From assembly GCA_024697705.1 (NCBI GenBank), contig JAILFF010000094.1, forward strand, positions 1 to 23,497: DNA of 23,497 nucleotides. Direction: 5' to 3'. The DNA comes from Ruminococcus sp. (GTDB lineage: Bacteria > Bacillota > Clostridia > Oscillospirales > Ruminococcaceae). Made by a program: the position numbers and the translations under genes. The notes below the pieces were generated by a model. It had not been told where the DNA came from and searched no databases. It was given only the letters and a program-made list of their open reading frames with translations. Positions 19,756-23,497 of this stretch are shown piece after piece (positions within the stretch are counted from its first letter, which is position 1; every line of letters starts with the position of its first letter).

Positions 19756-20871
19756 TCAGCCGTTCCCCTCAACGTTTATGATAACATATTCCGACTTCGC
19801 GCCGGTCTTGAACAATATTTCCCAGTCGGAAATACCCGAAGTAACGATAAAATCCGTCCCGCCGCGCTTTTCGTGACCATATGTTCTGTCGTTGATATTG
19901 AACCATTCGCCGACGTAGGTGATCGGGAAAAGCTGCCCGCCGTGCGTATGTCCCGAAAGAACGAGGTCGGCGCACGAGGCTGCTTCGTTATCGTAGTCGT
20001 TCGGCTGATGATCGAGCACGATGATATATTTGCCGCTGTCCGCATCGGAAAGCAGAGTGTCCATATCAACACGTTCTTTCATGGAGCTGTCAAGCCTTCC
20101 CGCGACGTAGAAGCGGTCGTCCACGAGCACGCAGTCGTCCTTCAAGACATGAACGCCGTTCGACATGAGAGCGTATTCGAGCGCCGACGCGGAAAAATCT
20201 CTGCTGTTATAATAACCCTTGTCGTGATTGCCATAGGCGTACCACACGCCGTAGGGCAGCTTCAAATTCCCGAGCGCTTCGCAGGCTTTTTCGAGATCGG
20301 CTTTTTTCGTGGAATCGTCAACAAAATCCCCCGCGATAAGCAGGATATCGGGATTCTGCGCCGCGATAGTCCGCAAATGCTCCGCAAAGCCCTCTCCGCC
20401 GAAGGTAGTGCTTAGATGGCTGTCGGCGATCATGGCTATTTTCAGCGAGATATTCTTATCAGTGCGTATGGTATAATCCTTCTGCCAGACACGGTGAAGC
20501 AGATAGTACCCAACCGCAAGATACACCGCCGAAGCGACGAGCGCCAGCCAGCCCTGCCAGTTTACGGTAAATTCCTTGTCCGAGAAATGCCTGACGAGCC
20601 GCATTATCAGCCCGAAGCTCAAGAAAAACAGCACTTCGTTCAGCAGAATAATGATTGCGTTGACGACCGACATAAGGTAAGACGCCGCCGCAAAAGCCAC
20701 TGCAAGCGTAACGAACGAAAGCAGCATTTTCAGCCACTTTCTGTCTCCCGCCGCCGCCTCGAACACGCCGAATTTTGAAATGCTCACGACCATATAGACC
20801 GTTCCTGCGATCGCCGCCGCAAGTACGCAGCCCGCGATTATCAGCCACATCAGCGTGTCCCCCTTTTTCAT
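19756..20871 (-). CDS. Membrane-anchored metallophosphoesterase (YkuE/YaeI-like)
   Basis: The 371-aa product has four hydrophobic segments in the first 127 residues and a calcineurin-like phosphoesterase domain from about 142 to the end. Metal-binding motifs are complete: MIADSHL (D150, H152), AGDFVDD (D182), YGNHDKG (N215, H216), LDHQP (H288) and SGHTHGGQLFP (H308, H310). This GHTHGGQ ending with N-terminal membrane helices is typical of the YkuE/YaeI-like group, some of which hydrolyse UDP-diacylglucosamine or other lipid-linked phosphates; the substrate here is unknown. The ATG at 20871 has aaaggtga 6 nt upstream. It is the first of three genes ending at the terminator 17830-17857. No strong promoter was identified in the roughly 75 nt before it. 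Confidence 0.93.
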   Translation of the reverse strand: MKKGDTLMWLIIAGCVLAAAIAGTVYMVVSISKFGVFEAAAGDRKWLKMLLSFVTLAVAFAAASYLMSVVNAIIILLNEVLFFLSFGLIMRLVRHFSDKEFTVNWQGWLALVASAVYLAVGYYLLHRVWQKDYTIRTDKNISLKIAMIADSHLSTTFGGEGFAEHLRTIAAQNPDILLIAGDFVDDSTKKADLEKACEALGNLKLPYGVWYAYGNHDKGYYNSRDFSASALEYALMSNGVHVLKDDCVLVDDRFYVAGRLDSSMKERVDMDTLLSDADSGKYIIVLDHQPNDYDNEAASCADLVLSGHTHGGQLFPITYVGEWFNINDRTYGHEKRGGTDFIVTSGISDWEILFKTGAKSEYVIINVEGNG

Positions 20872-20946
20872 ATCTCATCACCTTTATTACATAACAGAGG
20901 AAGTCCGACTATGCTGTTATTGTAATTATTTAACTGTTCAAACAAG

Positions 20947-20977
20947 TAATGTAAAGGCGAGCAACGCCCGCCCTTAC
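20947..20977. repeat. Palindromic repeat downstream of glyQS
   Basis: TGTAAAGGCGAGC (20948-20960) and GCCCGCCCTTACA (20964-20976) form a 13-bp stem with two mismatches that become G-U pairs on the minus-strand transcript, and a 3-nt loop. It resembles the other TGTAGGGGCG units in this window. It lies 30 nt after the glyQS stop; without a clear T-run it is at best a weak terminator. Confidence 0.65.
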
Positions 20978-21006
20978 ACACATTATTATTTCTTTACGCT
21001 CCAAGC

Positions 21007-22392
21007 TCAGAACGCCAGCTTTTCCTCCAGATAATTCTCTATCTCCGCGATAGGCAGACGTACCTGCTCCATGCTGTCGCGCTCACGAACGGTCACGCAG
21101 CCGTCGGTCTCCGAATCAAAGTCATAGGTGATGCAGTACGGCGTACCGATCTCGTCCTGACGGCGATATCTCTTACCGATGCTTCCCGTCTCGTCATAGT
21201 CAACGACAAACTTCTTGGAAAGCTCTTCAAAAATCTTTCCTGCGGGCTCGGCAAGCTTCTTGGAAAGCGGAAGGATAGCAGCCTTAACGGGAGCAAGCGC
21301 CGGGTGGAAACGCAGAACGGTGCGGACGTCGGGCTTATCGGGAGTGCCGAGATCTTCCTCGTCGTAAGCCTCGCAGACAACGGCAAGGAACAGTCTCTCA
21401 ACGCCCAGCGACGGTTCGATAACATAAGGTACATAACGCTCGTTGGTCTCGGGGTCGAGATAATCAAGGTTCTTGCCCGAGGTCTTGATGTGCTGATTGA
21501 GGTCGTAGTCGGTTCTGTCGGCAACGCCCCACAGCTCGCCCCAGCCGAACGGGAACAGATATTCAAAGTCGGTGGTAGCCTTTGAGTAGAAGCAAAGCTC
21601 CTCGGGGGAATGGTCGCGCAGACGGAGATTTTCCTCCTTGATGTTGAGGGAGGTCAGCCAGTCCTTGCAGAAGCTTCTCCAATAGCTGAACCATTCGAGA
21701 TCGGTGCCGGGCTTGCAGAAGAATTCAAGCTCCATCTGCTCGAACTCGCGCACGCGGAAGATGAAGTTTCCGGGAGTGATCTCGTTTCTGAACGATTTGC
21801 CGACCTGAGCCACGCCGAAGGGAACCTTTTTACGGGTAGTTCTCTGGATATTGGCAAAGTTTACAAAGATACCCTGAGCGGTCTCGGGACGCAGATAAAG
21901 CTCCGCCTTGCTGTCCTCGGTAACGCCCTGGAAGGTCTTGAACATCAGGTTGAACTGACGGATATCGGTGAAAGCGTGCTTGCCGCAGTTGGGGCAGGGA
22001 ATGTTCTTCTCCTTGATATAAGCGGAAAGCTGTTCGTTAGTCCAGCCCGCAACGTTGGTGCCGTCGAAATCCTCGATCAGATTATCGGCGCGGTGACGGG
22101 TCTTGCACTCCTTGCAGTCCATAAGCGGGTCGGAGAAACCGCCGAGGTGTCCCGAAGCCACCCAAGTCTGCGGGTTCATGAGGATAGCGGAATCAAGTCC
22201 GACGTTATACTTATTTTCCTGGATAAACTTCTTTCTCCAGGCATTCTTTATATTGGTCTTTAACTCCACGCCGAGAGGACCGTAGTCCCAGGTATTGGCA
22301 AGACCTCCGTAGATCTCGCTGCCCGCGTAAACAAAGCCTCTGCCCTTACACAGAGCAACGATCTTATCCATAGTCTTTTCGGTATTAAGCAT
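21007..22392 (-). CDS. glyQS: Glycyl-tRNA synthetase, alpha2 type
   Basis: This class II enzyme attaches glycine to tRNA-Gly. The 461-aa product matches the homodimeric type. The N-terminus is near KIVALCKGRGFVYAGSEIYGG, and a zinc-binding insertion has two CxxC pairs (C93/C96 and C133/C136). ELYLRPETAQGIFVNF follows, then motif 2 in SFRNEITPGNFIFRVREFEQMELEFF (about 200-225), motif 3 in EPSLGVERLFLA, and an anticodon-binding domain in the last 110 residues. The ATG at 22392 is behind an aaaggaatgg sequence. It has its own promoter with a leader of about 40 nt. This is too short for the T-box that controls many Firmicute glycyl-tRNA synthetase genes, so that control appears absent. Confidence 0.98.
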   Translation of the reverse strand: MLNTEKTMDKIVALCKGRGFVYAGSEIYGGLANTWDYGPLGVELKTNIKNAWRKKFIQENKYNVGLDSAILMNPQTWVASGHLGGFSDPLMDCKECKTRHRADNLIEDFDGTNVAGWTNEQLSAYIKEKNIPCPNCGKHAFTDIRQFNLMFKTFQGVTEDSKAELYLRPETAQGIFVNFANIQRTTRKKVPFGVAQVGKSFRNEITPGNFIFRVREFEQMELEFFCKPGTDLEWFSYWRSFCKDWLTSLNIKEENLRLRDHSPEELCFYSKATTDFEYLFPFGWGELWGVADRTDYDLNQHIKTSGKNLDYLDPETNERYVPYVIEPSLGVERLFLAVVCEAYDEEDLGTPDKPDVRTVLRFHPALAPVKAAILPLSKKLAEPAGKIFEELSKKFVVDYDETGSIGKRYRRQDEIGTPYCITYDFDSETDGCVTVRERDSMEQVRLPIAEIENYLEEKLAF

Positions 22393-22441
22393 TTCTTACC
22401 ATTCCTTTCGTTATTAACAAATAGAATATCCATTCTTAGTT

Positions 22442-22470
22442 ATTATACTACATCGCCGAAGAAAATGCAA
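22442..22470 (-). promoter_or_regulatory. Promoter of glyQS
   Basis: On the minus strand, TTGCAT (22470-22465) and TATAAT (22447-22442) have a 17-bp spacer. The start codon of glyQS lies about 50 nt downstream of the -10 box. Confidence 0.88.
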
Positions 22471-22540
22471 GCGTTTTTCAAAAAATTACAACTTAGTACA
22501 TATTTTTCGCAATTTGCACACAGAGTTTCATATTTTGATA

Positions 22541-22569
22541 TTGACTAAACCGACCATATATGATATAAT
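22541..22569 (+). promoter_or_regulatory. Promoter of the tRNA-Pro gene
   Basis: TTGACT (22541-22546) and TATAAT (22564-22569) have a 17-bp spacer, and the tRNA begins 11 nt after the -10 box, so the 5' leader removed by RNase P would be only a few nucleotides. It is divergent from the glyQS promoter, with about 70 bp between the two -35 boxes. Confidence 0.9.
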
Positions 22570-22579
22570 TAATTAGTTA

Positions 22580-22653
22580 CGGGGCGTAACTCAGTTTGGT
22601 AGAGTGCTTGCTTTGGGAGCAAGATGCCGCAGGTTCAAGTCCTGTCGCCCCGA
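22580..22653 (+). tRNA. tRNA-Pro (anticodon UGG)
   Basis: A full cloverleaf can be drawn. The acceptor stem is CGGGGCG (22580-22586) with CGCCCCG (22646-22652), with discriminator A at 22653. The D arm has stem ACTC/GAGT, the anticodon stem is CTTGC/GCAAG with loop TTTGGGA giving anticodon TGG, and the T arm is GCAGG-TTCAAGT-CCTGT with one G-T pair. It reads CCA and, with wobble, other proline codons. The CCA end is not encoded (TAA follows), so it must be added by nucleotidyltransferase. Confidence 0.97.
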
Positions 22654-22659
22654 TAAAGT

Positions 22660-22684
22660 GCCTCCGGAAAACGGAGGCTTTTTT
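22660..22684 (+). terminator. Intrinsic terminator of the tRNA-Pro gene
   Basis: GCCTCCG (22660-22666) pairs with CGGAGGC (22672-22678), with a 5-nt loop, followed by six Ts. It starts 7 nt after the tRNA. Confidence 0.95.
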
Positions 22685-22826
22685 ATTAGAAAATCGCAAA
22701 TAAAGGCAAACCAAAAGTCTTAGGAAGGGGGTGTGGGGGAGAACCCTTCTTCAGAAGGGTTTCCCCCACAAAGCCTACGACGGAGGGAATCAACTCGGTG
22801 AAAGACAACCGCACCTCCCAAATAAT

Positions 22827-22913
22827 AAAATCGGCAATTCAGAGAAAGCCGACTAAAAGGCGCAAGCGAATTAATCAGCAAATCAGTACAAGAACAAGTG
22901 AATTGCCGATTTT
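22827..22913. repeat. Inner inverted-repeat unit A
   Basis: AAAATCGGCAATTC (22827-22840) and GAATTGCCGATTTT (22900-22913) are perfect 14-bp inverted copies around 59 bp. The core AATCGGCAATT is shared with unit B. Confidence 0.8.
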
Positions 22914-22916
22914 ATT

Positions 22917-23056
22917 TGCATGAAAGAGCGAAGCGATTTTCATGCAACAGCGGCGCGAACGGCCCGTGGTTTGTCAGAATGATCTTTTCACCGCCATTGT
23001 GATAGTCGGGAGGTTCGTGCAATTCATTTGCGAAAATCGCTCCGCTCTTTCGCAAA
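22917..23056. repeat. Mirrored hairpin pair inside the 565-bp element
   Basis: gaaagagcgaagcgattttc (22922-22941) returns in inverted form at 23032-23051 with one mismatch. Each copy is also flanked by its own arms: tgcatgaaa/tttcatgca on the left and tttgcgaaa/tttcgcaaa on the right. It therefore forms either two local hairpins or one long stem. Confidence 0.8.
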
Positions 23057-23057
23057 T

Positions 23058-23147
23058 AAAAATCGGCAATTTCCTTGTTTCCGAACAGATGTGCAGAGCT
23101 TTTCGTTTCTGCGTTTTTGCCCGAATTACTGGAAATTGCCGATTTTT
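23058..23147. repeat. Inner inverted-repeat unit B
   Basis: AAAAATCGGCAATTTCC (23058-23074) and GGAAATTGCCGATTTTT (23131-23147) are perfect 17-bp inverted copies around 56 bp, of similar size and with the same AATCGGCAATT core as unit A. Confidence 0.8.
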
Positions 23148-23351
23148 TTGTTCGGTAATGCCGCTTGCTATTCATTATGAGACTTGTGAGGTACGGCTTT
23201 GTGGGGGAAACCCTTCTGAAGAAGGGTTATCCCCCACACCCCCTTCCTAAGACTTTTGGTTTGCCTTCACTTTGCATTTTTTGTTTTTTGGTTTTTGTTG
23301 TAATATCTGTTGTCAAAAATCCGTCTTTATTGGTGAAAGGAAGTGTTCCGC

Positions 23352-23497
23352 TTGAAAAAATCTCTGATATTACTGCTTACTGCACTGACCATGCTTTCGG
23401 GCTGCGGAAATGTTGACGAACCCGCACCCGCGACAGCCGGCATAACTGCTTCGGCAACGTCTGCCGAAACGACCTCTGCCGCGGAAGAAATCGTCAC
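23352..23497 (+). CDS. Start of a lipoprotein gene (partial, runs off the window)
   Basis: The first 48 codons are visible. MKKSLILLLTALTMLSGCG is a typical lipoprotein signal peptide with lipobox LSGC and lipidated C18. A Thr/Ala/Ser/Glu-rich linker follows (about residues 19-48), as in surface lipoproteins and solute-binding proteins of Clostridia. The TTG at 23352 is chosen because it begins the signal peptide correctly and has aaaggaag 8 nt upstream. The mature domain lies outside the window, so its function cannot be named. Processing would need LspA, encoded at the other end of the window. No clear promoter was seen in the T-rich stretch before it. Confidence 0.88.
   Translation, partial: MKKSLILLLTALTMLSGCGNVDEPAPATAGITASATSAETTSAAEEIV

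Larger units (their letters stand above)
22703..23267. repeat. 565-bp element with 73-bp terminal inverted repeats
   Basis: Positions 22703-22775 and 23195-23267 are inverted copies, identical at 72 of 73 positions (the difference is gggAGAaccc against gggATAaccc on the same strand). Each end is itself a strong hairpin (GGGGGA..AACCCTTCT with AGAAGGG..TTCCCCC). The interior holds two smaller inverted-repeat units and a pair of mirrored hairpins, listed separately. No transposase or convincing gene is present, and no clear target-site duplication was seen. It could be a composite of non-autonomous elements. It fills nearly the whole 667-bp gap between the tRNA terminator and the lipoprotein gene. 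Confidence 0.9.

Noticed and set aside
22660..22775. Second tRNA or small RNA directly after tRNA-Pro
   Set aside because: The sequence forms a simple terminator followed by the arm of the repeat element; no cloverleaf can be drawn.
22912..23175. 87-codon minus-strand frame inside the 565-bp repeat
   Set aside because: Its codons are made of the inner inverted repeats and hairpins, it shows no coherent ribosome site or domain, and it is best explained as repeat sequence.

Overview
The window looks like a chromosome segment from an anaerobic gut or rumen Firmicute of the class Clostridia, most likely a Ruminococcus-type member of the Oscillospiraceae. This is an inference from several signs. 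There is a YunB-type sporulation gene, a split (two-subunit) transketolase, an alpha2-type glycyl-tRNA synthetase, Ytr-like GntR/ABC modules, frequent TTG starts (five genes), and many short GC-rich palindromic repeats between genes. A GH67 alpha-glucuronidase and an acetyl-xylan-esterase-like hydrolase point to use of plant glucuronoxylan.

Layout. 1-4950 (+): a tightly packed run of lspA, an RluA/RluD-type pseudouridine synthase, a cytidine/blasticidin-deaminase-like enzyme, a Cof-type HAD phosphatase, a small unknown protein, and the N- and C-terminal transketolase subunits, closed by a hairpin. 5062-6289 (+): an AT-rich VanZ-family gene and yunB; the yunB ribosome binding site lies inside a terminator-like hairpin. 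6342-9796 (+): a near-consensus promoter drives two paralogous zinc-ribbon membrane proteins (the second with a Gln/Tyr/Gly-rich prion-like segment), then pheA (chorismate mutase-prephenate dehydratase), ispF and a RadC-like protein reduced to its N-terminal domain. 9817-10126 (-): a small membrane protein with its own terminator.

10247-14579 (+): a GH67 alpha-glucuronidase with a LacI-type palindrome inside its promoter spacer, a gene-free stretch carrying a 120-bp palindromic repeat, and a membrane HD-GYP cyclic-di-GMP phosphodiesterase with its own promoter and terminator. 14620-17446 (-): a GntR regulator, ABC ATPase and two permease-like proteins, transcribed from a promoter whose -10 box sits in a 45-bp nested palindrome. 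17440-17829: repeats only. 17830-20871 (-): a membrane metallophosphoesterase, a VanY-like carboxypeptidase homologue lacking the usual catalytic glutamate, and an acetyl-esterase-like hydrolase, apparently one operon ending in a terminator.

21007-22470 (-): glyQS with a promoter and a leader too short for a T-box. 22541-22684 (+): tRNA-Pro(UGG) with promoter and terminator. 22703-23267: a 565-bp element with 73-bp terminal inverted repeats (72/73 matching) and smaller inverted repeats inside; I see no convincing gene in it. 23352-end (+): the start of a lipoprotein gene cut by the window edge.

I found no CRISPR array, transposase, prophage or obvious defence system. The most distinctive items are the nested repeat element, the two operator-in-promoter arrangements, the degenerate VanY-like protein in its operon, and the prion-like zinc-ribbon membrane protein.
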